Source of the DNA: Alloyangia pacifica
GTDB lineage: Bacteria > Pseudomonadota > Alphaproteobacteria > Rhodobacterales > Rhodobacteraceae
Direction of reading: 5' to 3'
NCBI RefSeq assembly: GCF_900116195.1
Contig: NZ_FOZW01000008.1
Coordinates: 1-64,000 of the forward strand
DNA length: 64,000 bases
Shown here: piece after piece, positions 16,921-25,885 of the stretch
How the letters are laid out: each line of letters begins with the position of its first letter
Numbering within the stretch: the stretch's first letter is position 1
Position numbers and translations under genes: made by a program
The notes under the pieces: generated by a model
Told to the model about the DNA's origin: nothing
Database searches by the model: none
The model's input: only the letters and a program-made list of their open reading frames with translations

Positions 16921-17598
16921 CCGGGGTCTTTCTGCGCCCACTCCGCCCCGCCAACGCTCTTGCGCTAACCCTTTAGCCCGTCCACGGACCGCGCGAAAAT
17001 CAGCCCTGCGCGGCAGCGAAAACGCCGGATGTCACGCGGGCCGAGCGGCTCCGCCGTCGCCATGGCCTCCGGCGTGGCACGACCGTCCCGCATCCCGCCC
17101 GCAGTCTCGGTGCCGAGCCAGGCCCCGGCGCGGCGTTGCGGAACTGCCCCCTCTCCTGAAACACCTGCGCACCGCTGAACCGCACACCCGGGCCCCACAC
17201 CCGGCATGCCGCTGCCGGAGCGAGGTCGGCGCGGTGGACGCGTCAAACCCGACACGCAAAAGGCCCGCTCGCCTGCAGACGCGGGCGGTGGGGTCGCCGC
17301 CGCGCGGGGCGATCCCGGCTCACCGTCGCAAAGGTCCTGCCGTGCCCGCCCTTGAAGGACCTGCGTGACGTGGCATGGCTTTGCGAAAGGGGCTGGCCGC
17401 GCGCTCCGACGGCAATTTCCCCGACATCGCCACATTGGCTCGGAGCTGCGGTGCTGCGGTCCGGCTGCACGTCCCCGGCGGTCGCACCCGCTCGGGGCGC
17501 ACCGCATCGGCACGGCCCGCTTGCGCAGGGTGCCAGCGGCCGCCCCTTCTTCTCTTTTCAAATACGCGGCTGCGCCAGTGCCACCCGCACCGCGCCGC
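16921..17598. other. 678-bp intergenic stretch without a convincing gene
   Basis: Open frames here have poor protein character (arginine- and proline-rich, no family resemblance). I see two structures. One is an inverted repeat AGGTCCT/AGGACCT (17332-17338 and 17356-17362). The other is a terminator-like hairpin for the minus strand at 17257-17286. The SDR gene at 17599-18351 reads toward this space, so the minus strand from 17598 to 17260 may be a long 3' untranslated region or an independent small RNA. Confidence 0.5.
17257..17286 (-). terminator. Intrinsic terminator-like hairpin on the minus strand
   Basis: Read on the minus strand, GCCCGC (17286-17281) and GCGGGC (17268-17263) form a stem that runs into CTTTTGC. 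It lies about 310 bp beyond the stop of the SDR gene and fits the end of that transcript or of an RNA inside the gap. Confidence 0.5.
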
Positions 17599-18351
17599 TC
17601 AGACGCGCAGCGCCGGCAGCCCCACCCCGGTCGACTGGAACCCACCGTCCGAGGCGATGGTCTGACCGGTCACATAGCTTGCCTTGTCGGAGCACAGGAA
17701 GACGATCACCGAGGCAATCTCGTCCTCCGAGCCATAGCGGTTGAGCGGGATCGCATCGTGATAGGCGGCGATGATCTCGGGCGAATGCACCGCCATGGCG
17801 AGCTTGGTGCGCACCGGGCCAGGCGCCACGCAGTTGGCGCGGATGCCGTATTCGCCCAGCTCCGCCGCCTGCTGCTGCGTCAGCTGGATCACCCCGGCCT
17901 TGGAGGTGCCATAGGCCACCCGCAGCGTCGAGGCGCGCAGCCCGGAGATCGAGGCGATGTTGACGATGGCGCCCTGCACCTCTTTCAAATGCGGCACGGC
18001 GGCCTGCGAGCAGAGGAACACGCCGTCGAGATTGGTCGCCATGACCGTGCGCCAGCGCTCGAAGCTGGTCTCCTCGATGGGGCCGAAATCGGCGACCCCG
18101 GCGTTGTTCACCAGCGCGTCGATGCGGCCGAATTTCGTGGCCACCTCGTCGATCATCGCCGACACCTGCTCCGGCTGCGAGACGTCGCAGACCACCGGCA
18201 GCACGTTCTGCAGCTGCCCGGCCTCCGCCATCAGCGCCTCGGCGTCGCGGTCGATCATCGCCACGCGGCGGCCCTCCGCGAGGAACTGCTTGGTCGTCGC
18301 GAGCCCGATGCCGCGCGCGGCGCCGGTGACGATTGCTGTCTTCTGGGTCAT
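17599..18351 (-). CDS. Short-chain dehydrogenase/reductase (SDR)
   Basis: 250 residues with the classical SDR layout: cofactor motif TGAARGIG near residues 9-16, NNAGVAD, a catalytic Ser region in IASISGL, YGTSKAG (Tyr and Lys), and the C-terminal TGQTIASDGG. It is a cytosolic NAD(P)-dependent alcohol/ketone oxidoreductase. It is the last gene of the TRAP transporter operon, 10 bp after dctM, so it probably oxidises the imported hydroxy acid or an intermediate. The substrate is unknown. Confidence 0.93.
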   Translation of the reverse strand: MTQKTAIVTGAARGIGLATTKQFLAEGRRVAMIDRDAEALMAEAGQLQNVLPVVCDVSQPEQVSAMIDEVATKFGRIDALVNNAGVADFGPIEETSFERWRTVMATNLDGVFLCSQAAVPHLKEVQGAIVNIASISGLRASTLRVAYGTSKAGVIQLTQQQAAELGEYGIRANCVAPGPVRTKLAMAVHSPEIIAAYHDAIPLNRYGSEDEIASVIVFLCSDKASYVTGQTIASDGGFQSTGVGLPALRV

Positions 18352-18361
18352 GAAAGACTCC

Positions 18362-19690
18362 TCAGTTGGTGGGCCCGAGCAGGCCGAGAGAGAGTTGCGG
18401 GAAGGCGCCGATCACCGCCAGCCCGATGATGCAGACCAGCAGGAAGGGCAGCGCGCCGCGGGCGACGCGCTCGATCGGCAGGCGGGTGACATTGGCGGCG
18501 ACGTAAAGGTTGATGCCCACCGGCGGGGTGATGAGCCCGATGGCGAGATTGACCATCACCAGCACGCCGAACCAGACCGGGTCCCAACCGAGTTCGCGCA
18601 CCACCGGCATGAAGATCGGCAGGCAGATGAACATCACCGTCACCGCGTCCATGAACATGCCGGCGATCAGCAGGATCAGCATGATGACCAGCAGGATCAC
18701 GCCCTCGTTGCCCGACAGGCCGAGCAGCGCGCCCGAGTAGCTGCCGACCAGGTCCTCGACCGTCACCACCCAGCCGAAGAGGCTGGCATAGGCAACGACC
18801 AGCATGACCGTGGCCGAGGAAGCGGCAGCATTCGAGAGCGAATGGTAGAGCCCGGAGAGAGTCAGCGTCCGGTAGATCAGACCGCCGACCAGCAGCGCGT
18901 AGACCGTGGCGACCAGCGCCGCCTCGGTGGGGGTGAAAATGCCCGAATAGATCCCCCCGAGAATGACGACGGGGGTCATCAGGCCCCAGAAGCTTTCCTT
19001 GAACGACAGCCAGAGACGCTGGCCATAGCTCTTGTCCGCATGCGGCATGGGGCTCAGCTTTTCCAGCGAGGCCGCGTGCCCGGCCTTCGGCTTGGCGAAG
19101 GGCAGCGTCAGCAGCATCATCCCTCCCATGAAGAGCCCCGGCAGGATGGCGGCAAGGAAGAGATGCGAGATCGAGGTCTCGGCGATCACCCCATAGATCA
19201 CCAGCCCGATCGACGGCGGGATGACGATCGACAGCGCCGCGCCGGTGCAGACGAGGCCCGCGGCATAGGCCTTGGGATAGCCATCTTCTTCCATGCCCTT
19301 GATGATCATCGGGCCGATGGCGGCGACCGAGGCGGGACCGGAGCCGCTCACCGCGCCCCAGAACAGGCAGACGGTTGTGCCCACAACACCCATGCCGCCG
19401 GGGGTCGCTCCGATCAGCACGCGGAAGAAGCGGATCATCCGCTCGGCGATACCGAGCGAGCCCATGAGGGTGCCCGCGAGGATGAAGAACGGGATGGCGA
19501 GCAGCGAGAACTTGGTAATGCCGGTGGCGATGAGATCACCCGCCAGCTCGAGGCCAAAGCCGATCTGCCACATGGCGTAGATCGCCGAAAGTCCGAGCGA
19601 GAAGGCCACCGGCACGCGCAGCGCCAGCAGGATGAAGAACAGGATCACCATCTCGGTGCCCGCCGGCAGGCCGGGGAAGAGGTCAAACAT
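18362..19690 (-). CDS. dctM: TRAP transporter large permease DctM
   Basis: 442 residues, about 12 membrane spans. DctM-family sequence runs from PVAFSLGLSAIYAMW near the N-terminus to the GLITPPVGINLYVAANV segment near the C-terminus, the conserved substrate/sodium path motif. It overlaps dctQ by 8 bp. It is the ion-coupled translocation subunit of a sodium-driven TRAP importer for a carboxylate. Confidence 0.96.
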   Translation of the reverse strand: MFDLFPGLPAGTEMVILFFILLALRVPVAFSLGLSAIYAMWQIGFGLELAGDLIATGITKFSLLAIPFFILAGTLMGSLGIAERMIRFFRVLIGATPGGMGVVGTTVCLFWGAVSGSGPASVAAIGPMIIKGMEEDGYPKAYAAGLVCTGAALSIVIPPSIGLVIYGVIAETSISHLFLAAILPGLFMGGMMLLTLPFAKPKAGHAASLEKLSPMPHADKSYGQRLWLSFKESFWGLMTPVVILGGIYSGIFTPTEAALVATVYALLVGGLIYRTLTLSGLYHSLSNAAASSATVMLVVAYASLFGWVVTVEDLVGSYSGALLGLSGNEGVILLVIMLILLIAGMFMDAVTVMFICLPIFMPVVRELGWDPVWFGVLVMVNLAIGLITPPVGINLYVAANVTRLPIERVARGALPFLLVCIIGLAVIGAFPQLSLGLLGPTN

Positions 19691-20171
19691 CGGGGATCAC
19701 CTCGTCATCCTCGCCGGTGCGCCAGACCACCCAGGCGTGCTGCAGGTAGCGAATGAGCACCAGCGCGAAGCCGAAGGGCACGGCGGCCTGATAATACCAT
19801 GCGGGGATCTGCAGCCCGTAGGACCGCATGCCGTTGCCCATCATGTTGGTCATCGCCTGCCAGGAGTAATACGCCGAGAGCACCAGCAGCAGCGCCGAGG
19901 CCAGCACCGAGAGCGCGAAGACCACCCGCCGCGCCGGGCGCGGCAGCATGTCATGCACCAGACCCACGGCAAGGTGCTCGCCACGCCGCGCCGCGATGGC
20001 GGCGCCGAAGATGGTCAGCAGCAGGAAGCCGTTGGTCAGCAGCTCCTCGGTGGCGGCCAGCGAGTAATGTGTGCCGTAACGCACCACCACGTTGGCAAAG
20101 CCGAGAAAGGTCATGGCCAGGAAGAGCACCGCGCAGATGATCTTCTCGGCCTCGCGCAGGATGAAGGCCAT
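19683..20171 (-). CDS. dctQ: TRAP transporter small permease DctQ
   Basis: 162 residues with four membrane spans (for example the IICAVLFLAMTFLGFANVVV region). The conserved ARRGEHLAVGLVHD stretch is the DctQ hallmark loop. It partners DctM. A perfect palindrome separates it from the upstream dctP gene. Confidence 0.92.
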   Translation of the reverse strand: MAFILREAEKIICAVLFLAMTFLGFANVVVRYGTHYSLAATEELLTNGFLLLTIFGAAIAARRGEHLAVGLVHDMLPRPARRVVFALSVLASALLLVLSAYYSWQAMTNMMGNGMRSYGLQIPAWYYQAAVPFGFALVLIRYLQHAWVVWRTGEDDEVIPDV

Positions 20172-20211
20172 TGCCCCTCCCTTGGATCAGCAGGCGTGGG
20201 TCAGGACGACA

Positions 20212-20235
20212 GGCGTGTCCCCGCGGGGACACGCC
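20212..20235 (-). other. Perfect 24-bp palindrome between dctP and dctQ
   Basis: Arms GGCGTGTCCCC and GGGGACACGCC meet at a central GC, giving a 24-base perfect palindrome 11 bp after the dctP stop. In RNA it would fold into a long stem, expected to stabilise the dctP part of the message. Confidence 0.65.
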
Positions 20236-20246
20236 GTTTGCGGGGG

Positions 20247-21251
20247 TTACTTCGCGCCGTCGATGGCAGTCTGGAAGCTCTGCACCAGCTCGGGGCCGAC
20301 CTTGGCCGCCCATTCGTCGAAGGCGGGCTTGGTGGCGTCCTTGAAGGCGGCCAGCTCCTCGGCGGAGGGCTCGTAGACCTCCATGCCCTTCTCACGCAGG
20401 AAGTCGATGCCGGTGGCGGTCGCCTCGCGGCTGATCTCGCGCTGGTAGGTCATGGCATCGGTCGCGGCGGTCTTCAGCTTGTCCTGCGTCTCGGCATCGT
20501 AGCTGTCCCATTTCTTCTGACTGATGCCGATGAAGATCGGGTCGTATGAATAGTGCCAGGTCGTCAGGTACTTCTGCACTTCGTAGACCTGCTGCGGGAT
20601 GATCACCGCGCCGATCGGGTTCTCCTGGCCGTCGACCACGCCCTGCTGCAGCGCGGTCATCGTCTCGCCCCACTGCATCTGCTGCGGGTTGGCGCCGAGC
20701 GCGTTCATCACGTCGATGTACATCGGGCCGGCGACCCGCATGTTGAGGCCCTTCATGTCCTCGGGGGTCTTCACCGGACGGGTGTTGTTGGTCACCTCGC
20801 GGAAGCCATTCTCGCCCCAGGCCAGCACGATGATGCCCTTCTCGGCGAGGATCGCGGCCAGCTGTTCACCCGGCGCGCCCTGCGTGGTGGCATCGACCTG
20901 AGCGTAATCGGCATAGAGATAGGGCAGCGAGAAGGCCGCCATCTCCGGCACCAGCGGGGTCACGTTGATCGCCGAGGTCACCACGAGATCGAGCGCGCCG
21001 CGGCCGACCATCTCGGCCTGGCGCATCTGGTCGCCGCCGGCGAGCTGGGCGTTGGGGAAGACGCGCACGGTCAGGTCACCGCCGGTCGCCTCGGAGAGCA
21101 GCTCGGCGAACTTGTCGGCGCCCTTCTGCCAGGTGGTGGTGTCCCCGGTGTTGTGCGACAGGCGCAGGGTCTCGGCGGCAGCCGCGCCGACCATCATCGC
21201 GCCCGCAAGCACGGTTGCCAGGGCGGTGGTGCCCAGTTTCGCGAAAGTCAT
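20247..21251 (-). CDS. dctP: TRAP transporter substrate-binding protein DctP
   Basis: 334 residues with a signal peptide of about 26 residues (KLGTTALATVLAGAMMVGAA, then AAAE). The mature fold is DctP-like (LRLSHNTGDTTTWQKGADKF, LTVRVFPNAQLAGGD), with the conserved arginine region NTRPVKTPEDMKGLNMRV that binds the ligand carboxylate. It is periplasmic. As first gene of the dctPQM-SDR operon, it is divergent from an IclR regulator. The likely ligand is an organic or aromatic acid whose CoA-dependent breakdown is served by the neighbouring operon (inference). Confidence 0.95.
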   Translation of the reverse strand: MTFAKLGTTALATVLAGAMMVGAAAAETLRLSHNTGDTTTWQKGADKFAELLSEATGGDLTVRVFPNAQLAGGDQMRQAEMVGRGALDLVVTSAINVTPLVPEMAAFSLPYLYADYAQVDATTQGAPGEQLAAILAEKGIIVLAWGENGFREVTNNTRPVKTPEDMKGLNMRVAGPMYIDVMNALGANPQQMQWGETMTALQQGVVDGQENPIGAVIIPQQVYEVQKYLTTWHYSYDPIFIGISQKKWDSYDAETQDKLKTAATDAMTYQREISREATATGIDFLREKGMEVYEPSAEELAAFKDATKPAFDEWAAKVGPELVQSFQTAIDGAK

Positions 21252-21328
21252 TCTGTCCTCCCAGAGTCTTCGGGCGGTCGTCGCCCTCGCCCCGCGCAGC
21301 CTCCCTGCTCCGCGTCGCGATCCACATC

Positions 21329-21456
21329 ATGGAACAGTTTCATTGCCACGGACAAGAAGAACTTGCAATATTGCGAAAGAAACAAAATATTGCAGGGCAA
21401 CTTTGCGAAGTCTCGGGGAGGAGGCGGACCGAAACATGGTCCATATTATGGAACAA
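21329..21456. promoter_or_regulatory. Divergent promoter region with candidate IclR operators
   Basis: An imperfect dyad ATGGAACAGTTTCAT (21329-21343) and a second one over the IclR start (21438-21454) share the direct repeat T[CT]ATGGAACA. A perfect 10-bp palindrome GCAATATTGC lies at 21365-21374, with ATATTGCA again 15 bp later. TGGAAC-type dyads are common IclR-family targets, so these probably control both dctP and the IclR operon. Confidence 0.45.
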
Positions 21457-22260
21457 CGGAAGGCAGAAAGCGGTGCCCTTGCGGGCAGCCAGAGCGTCGA
21501 CCGCGCCCTGGCCCTGCTCGGCATGGTCGGGCGGCGCCCGCTCGAGGGCGCGAGCCTCGGCGAGCTGGTCGCCGAGTCCGGTCTCAACAAACCCACCGTC
21601 CGCCGCCTGATGCTGGCGCTGATCCGAAACGGTATGGTCGAGCAGAACGAGGAGAACCGGCGTTACTTCCTAGGCGAAGAATCCTACATTCTCGGGACTT
21701 TCGCGGCGCATCGGCACGGGCTGCTGGAGCTCTCCTTCGAAACGCTCGCGCGGCTGGCGCAGGAGACCGGGGATGCCGCCTTCCTGTCGGTCCGGCGCGG
21801 CTTCTCGTCGCTCTGCCTGCACCGCGAGGAAGGCACCTACCCGATCCGCACTTACGCGCTAATGACCGGGCGGCTGCACCCTTTGGGCGTCGGCGCGGGC
21901 TCGCTGGCGATGCTTGCCGCCCTGCCCGATGCCGAGGTCGAGGCCGCCCTCGCCGCCAACGCCGACCGGTTGGAAGAAGACTACCCCGGCCTGCCACCCG
22001 AGCAGATTCGCACCCGCGTTACCGAGACCCGGGCCAATGGCTACGCGCTGAATCCCGGACTGGTGTTTCCCGACTCCTGGGGCATGGGCGTCGCGCTGCG
22101 CCGCCCGGATGGCGCATTGGCCGGCGCGCTGTCGCTCGCCGCGATCGAAAGCCGCATGCAGCAGCCGCGCAGGGAGGAACTCGTGGCGCAGCTCAGGGCG
22201 GCGGCGCAGGAGATAGAACACACGCTCGCGCAGCTCTACGCCGCGCGCACCCGCATTTGA
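21436..22260 (+). CDS. IclR family transcriptional regulator
   Basis: 274 residues from the ATG at 21436, preceded by GGGGAGGAGG; a second in-frame ATG at 21448 is possible. The N-terminal winged helix (SQSVDRALALLGMV, GLNKPTVRRLMLALIRNGMV) is followed by the GAF-like effector domain ending in AIESRM. It lies 7 bp upstream of the thiolase gene and is divergent from dctPQM-SDR, so it probably regulates uptake and degradation of one compound together. Confidence 0.93.
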   Translation: MVHIMEQRKAESGALAGSQSVDRALALLGMVGRRPLEGASLGELVAESGLNKPTVRRLMLALIRNGMVEQNEENRRYFLGEESYILGTFAAHRHGLLELSFETLARLAQETGDAAFLSVRRGFSSLCLHREEGTYPIRTYALMTGRLHPLGVGAGSLAMLAALPDAEVEAALAANADRLEEDYPGLPPEQIRTRVTETRANGYALNPGLVFPDSWGMGVALRRPDGALAGALSLAAIESRMQQPRREELVAQLRAAAQEIEHTLAQLYAARTRI

Positions 22261-22267
22261 GGAGGAC

Positions 22268-23440
22268 ATGATGCGAGACCCACAGATCGTCGGTTGGGGC
22301 CATACCCCGTTTGGCAAGTCCGAGCACCCCGACACCGAGAGCCTGATGGCCGCCGCCGTGGCCGAGGCGCTGGAGCACGCCGGGATCACCCCCGAGGATG
22401 TCGACGGCATCTTCACCGGCGTGTTCAACAACGGCTTTTCGCAGCAGGATTTCCAGGGCGCGCTGGTCGCCATGGGCGATGAGCGCTTCGCCCACACCCC
22501 CGCCACGCGCTACGAGAACGCCTGCGCCACCGGATCGGCGGCGTTGCATGGCGCGATGGATTTCATCGCCGCCGGGCGCGGCCGCATTGCGCTGGTGGTG
22601 GGCGCCGAGAAGATGACCGCCACCCCCACGCCCGAGGTCGGAGACATCCTGCTTGGCGCCAGCTACTGCAAGGAAGAGGCGGGCATCAGCGGCGGTTTCG
22701 CCGGGCTCTTCGGGCAGATCGCCGGCAGCTACTTCCAGCGCTATGGCGACAAGAGCGAAGAGCTGGCGATGATCGCCGCCAAGAACCACTCGAACGGCAT
22801 GGCCAACCCGCTGGCGCATATGCGCAAGGACTTCGGCACCGCCTTCTGCAACACGGTCTCGGACAAGAACCCCATTGTCGCCGGGCCGCTGCGCCGCACC
22901 GACTGCTCGCTGGTCTCGGACGGGGCGGCGGTGCTGGTGCTTGCCGATGCGGAGACTGCGGCCGAGATGCAGCGCGCCATCGCCTTCCGCGCCCGCAGCC
23001 ACGTCAACGAGATCATGGCCCTGTCGCGCCGTGACGTGCTGGAGTTTGCAGGGGCCCGCCGGGCTTGGGCGCAGGCCTTCGAGACGTCGGGGCTGACGCT
23101 CGACGATCTGTCGCTGGTCGAAACCCACGACTGTTTCACCATCGCCGAGATGCTGGAATACGAGGCAATGGGCCTTGCAGAGCGCGGCGAAGGCGGGCGG
23201 GTGATCCGCGAGGGGATCACCGCCAAGGACGGAAAGCTGCCGGTCAACGCCTCGGGCGGGCTGAAATCCAAGGGCCACCCCATCGGCGCCACCGGCGTGT
23301 CGCTGCACGTCATGGCAGCGATGCAACTGGCTGGCGACGCGGGCGAGATGCAGATCCCCGGCGCCGAGATCGCCGGCGTCTTCAACATGGGCGGCGCGGC
23401 GGTGACCAACTACGTGTCGATCCTGGAGCGGGTGAAATGA
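22268..23440 (+). CDS. Thiolase family protein (acetyl-CoA acetyltransferase-like)
   Basis: 390 residues. The nucleophilic cysteine is Cys86 in NACATGSAALH, the second catalytic His lies in ETHDCFT, and the C-terminal GLKSKGHPIGATG holds the third active-site His. The branch is the SCP-x-like/non-classical thiolases rather than PhaA. It would cleave or form a 3-oxoacyl-CoA. GAGGAGG precedes the start. Its stop overlaps the acyl-CoA synthetase start (ATGA), so the two are translationally coupled. Confidence 0.9.
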   Translation: MMRDPQIVGWGHTPFGKSEHPDTESLMAAAVAEALEHAGITPEDVDGIFTGVFNNGFSQQDFQGALVAMGDERFAHTPATRYENACATGSAALHGAMDFIAAGRGRIALVVGAEKMTATPTPEVGDILLGASYCKEEAGISGGFAGLFGQIAGSYFQRYGDKSEELAMIAAKNHSNGMANPLAHMRKDFGTAFCNTVSDKNPIVAGPLRRTDCSLVSDGAAVLVLADAETAAEMQRAIAFRARSHVNEIMALSRRDVLEFAGARRAWAQAFETSGLTLDDLSLVETHDCFTIAEMLEYEAMGLAERGEGGRVIREGITAKDGKLPVNASGGLKSKGHPIGATGVSLHVMAAMQLAGDAGEMQIPGAEIAGVFNMGGAAVTNYVSILERVK

Positions 23441-25050
23441 CCGTCGACCTCTCTGGAGGCCTGCCCCCCGTCTCGACACGGGTGATGAACCTCGCCAACT
23501 TCCTGACCGAGAGCGCCCGCCGCCACCCCGGCGACATCGGCTTCGTCTGGGGCGCGCAGACCTGGACCTGGGCCGAGATGGAGGCGCGCTCGGCGGCCTT
23601 CGCCGCGGCGCTTTCCGGCAAGTTCGGCCTGAAGAAGGGCGACCGGCTTCTGGTGCAATCGGCGAACAACAACCAGATGTTCGAGGCCATGTTCGCCTGC
23701 TGGCGCATCGGCGCGGTCTGGGTGCCCGCCAACTTCCGCCAATCGCCCGAGGATATCGCTTTTCTCGCACAAAGCTCGCAGGCGAAGGGGATGCTCTGCG
23801 AAGCCGCCTTCCCCGAGCATGCGGCGGCCTGCGAGGGCCTTGGCTTTACCATCGGCATTGGTGAAGGTCTGGGCGAGGACTATGAGACGCTGGTCGCCGA
23901 TCACCTCGGACAGCGCCCGCCGCAGGCCGAGGTACAGCGCGACGATCCCTGCTGGTTCTTCTTCACCTCCGGCACCACCGGGCGGCCCAAGGCGGCGGTG
24001 CTGACCCATGGCCAGATGGCCTTCGTCGTCACCAACCATCTCTGCGACCTGATGCCCGGGACCGGGCCCGAAGATGCCTCGATCGTCGTCGCGCCGCTCT
24101 CGCATGGCGCTGGCATCCACCAGCTGGCGCAGGTGGCGCATGGGGTGAAGACAATCCTGCCAAGCGGCGCGAAGTTCGACCCCGACGAGATCTGGGGGCT
24201 GGTGGCGAAGTGGAAGGTGACCAACCTCTTCACCGTGCCGACCATCGTCAAGCTGCTGGTCGAGCACCCCTCGGTGCAGGCCCACGACCATTCCTCGCTG
24301 CGCTACATGATCTACGCCGGAGCGCCGATGTACCGCGCCGACCAGGTGCGCGCGCTGGAAGTGCTCGGGCCGAAACTGGTGCAGTACTTCGGTCTCGGCG
24401 AGGTCACCGGCAATATCACCGTGCTGCCGCCCGCGCATCACGCGATCGACGATGCTGAAATGCGGATCGGCTCCTGCGGCTTTGCCCGCACCGGCATGCA
24501 GGTGCAGATCCAGGACGCCGAAGGCCGCGAGGTCGCGCCGGGAGAGACTGGTGAGATCGCCGTCATCGGTCCCGCCGTCTTTGCTGGCTACTTCGACAAC
24601 CCCGAGGCCAACGCCAAGAGCTTCCGGAACGGCTGGTTCCTGACCGGCGATCTGGGGCATATGGACGCCGAAGGCTTCGTCTACCTGACGGGCCGCGCCT
24701 CGGACATGTACATCTCGGGCGGCTCGAACATCTACCCGCGCGAGATCGAGGAGAAGATCCTGCTGCATCCCGAGGTCTCGGAGGTTGCCGTGCTCGGCAT
24801 GCCCGATCCGGTCTGGGGCGAGATCGGCGTCGCGGTCTGCGTGGCGCGCGGCGCGGGCGTCGCCCCCGAGGCCCTGCTGGAGTGGCTGGGACCGAAGATC
24901 GCCCGCTACAAGCAGCCGCGTCACGTGGTGTTCTGGGAGGAGATGCCCAAGAGCGCCTACGGCAAGATCACCAAGAAGATGATCCGCGAGGAGCTGATCG
25001 CGCGCGGGGACTTGCCCGCACCCGAACCCCGGAAAGCCTCGGCGCAATGA
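23437..25050 (+). CDS. AMP-forming acyl-CoA synthetase
   Basis: 537 residues from the ATG at 23437 inside the thiolase stop. ANL-superfamily motifs: FFTSGTTGRPKAAV (phosphate loop), YFGLGEVTGN, the GWFLTGDLGHMD hinge region, YISGGSNIYPREIEE, and the C-terminal catalytic lysine in KSAYGKITK. It would convert a carboxylic acid, ATP and CoA to the acyl-CoA. With the thiolase, and opposite a TRAP importer, it likely activates the imported acid. The chain type is not predictable. Confidence 0.93.
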   Translation: MTVDLSGGLPPVSTRVMNLANFLTESARRHPGDIGFVWGAQTWTWAEMEARSAAFAAALSGKFGLKKGDRLLVQSANNNQMFEAMFACWRIGAVWVPANFRQSPEDIAFLAQSSQAKGMLCEAAFPEHAAACEGLGFTIGIGEGLGEDYETLVADHLGQRPPQAEVQRDDPCWFFFTSGTTGRPKAAVLTHGQMAFVVTNHLCDLMPGTGPEDASIVVAPLSHGAGIHQLAQVAHGVKTILPSGAKFDPDEIWGLVAKWKVTNLFTVPTIVKLLVEHPSVQAHDHSSLRYMIYAGAPMYRADQVRALEVLGPKLVQYFGLGEVTGNITVLPPAHHAIDDAEMRIGSCGFARTGMQVQIQDAEGREVAPGETGEIAVIGPAVFAGYFDNPEANAKSFRNGWFLTGDLGHMDAEGFVYLTGRASDMYISGGSNIYPREIEEKILLHPEVSEVAVLGMPDPVWGEIGVAVCVARGAGVAPEALLEWLGPKIARYKQPRHVVFWEEMPKSAYGKITKKMIREELIARGDLPAPEPRKASAQ

Positions 25051-25877
25051 ACGCGCCGACGCAACTTGGCCACCCCGGCCCCCGGGCCGGGGACCGCTTC
25101 ACCGCCCTGCCCTGCCGCGCGCATCCGCTGGAGGTGCGGCTGGCGGCGGGCATGTGCTTCGAGCGGGCGGTGGTACAGGGCTTCGCCGAGGCCGGCTTCT
25201 CGGCGGGATACCTGCGGCTGTCGGGCGTGGCTTTCGACCGGCTGTCCTATGTCATCCCCGCGCCCGCCCCGGGAGACGGGCGCGCGGCCTGGTACAGCGA
25301 AACGCATGTGCTCGGGCACGCCACGCTCGCCGAGGCCGGCCTGCATCTGGGCATGAAGAACGGCGCGCCCTTCCTGCATTGCCATGGGCTCTGGGCCGGT
25401 CCGGACGGGCAGCAGCGGATGGGGCACCTGCTGGCCCCGGACTCGACGCTTTCGCAGGAGGTGGTGGTTCACGGCTGGGGCCTCAGCGGCGCGGCGCTGG
25501 CAGTGACACCGGACCCGGAGACGGGCTTCGATCTCTTTGCTCCGGTGACGATGGAGGATGCCGGGGGCGGTCAACCTGCGCTGCTCTGCACCCTGCGCCC
25601 CAACGAGGATCCCCACGTGCTGCTGGCGCAGGCGGGCGCGCCGCTCGGGACGGCGCGGATCGAGGGCATCGGCAGCCTCGTCAACACGACCTTCGAGCAC
25701 GGCCGGCTGGAAAGCTACGCGACCGAGGTGCTGCTGCGCGCCGGGCGGCTGACCGGCGACACCGCGATCCTCAACGTTGCCTCCGTCGGCTTTGACGGCG
25801 CGCCGATGACCGGGGTGCTGCGCCCGCACGCCAACCGGATCTGCATCACCGCAGAGCTGCTGCTGATCGGCAGCTAG
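25047..25877 (+). CDS. DUF296 (PCC/PPC-domain) protein, probably two domains
   Basis: 276 residues, starting in the synthetase stop (ATGA). The central segment LHCHGLWAGPDGQQRMGHLL then STLSQEVVVHG matches the DUF296/PPC domain (paired histidines, GHLL, then a V-rich strand). A second similar half follows (RIEGIGSLVNTTFEHGRL, then SYATEVLLRAG), so the protein looks like a tandem. No AT-hook is present, so it is not the plant DNA-binding form. Its place as last gene of thiolase-synthetase-DUF296 argues for a metabolic role; the function is unknown. Confidence 0.72.
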   Translation: MNAPTQLGHPGPRAGDRFTALPCRAHPLEVRLAAGMCFERAVVQGFAEAGFSAGYLRLSGVAFDRLSYVIPAPAPGDGRAAWYSETHVLGHATLAEAGLHLGMKNGAPFLHCHGLWAGPDGQQRMGHLLAPDSTLSQEVVVHGWGLSGAALAVTPDPETGFDLFAPVTMEDAGGGQPALLCTLRPNEDPHVLLAQAGAPLGTARIEGIGSLVNTTFEHGRLESYATEVLLRAGRLTGDTAILNVASVGFDGAPMTGVLRPHANRICITAELLLIGS

Positions 25878-25885
25878 GCGCGCGC

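Noticed and set aside
16965-17645. 226-codon minus-strand frame in the 17 kb gap
   Set aside because: It begins inside the SDR gene, is rich in Arg/Cys/Pro and Gly, and shows no domain. I treat the gap as noncoding.
17957-19756. 599-codon plus-strand frame across the SDR and dctM genes
   Set aside because: It is antisense to clear SDR and TRAP permease genes and has a runaway Arg/Gln/His composition typical of shadow frames.
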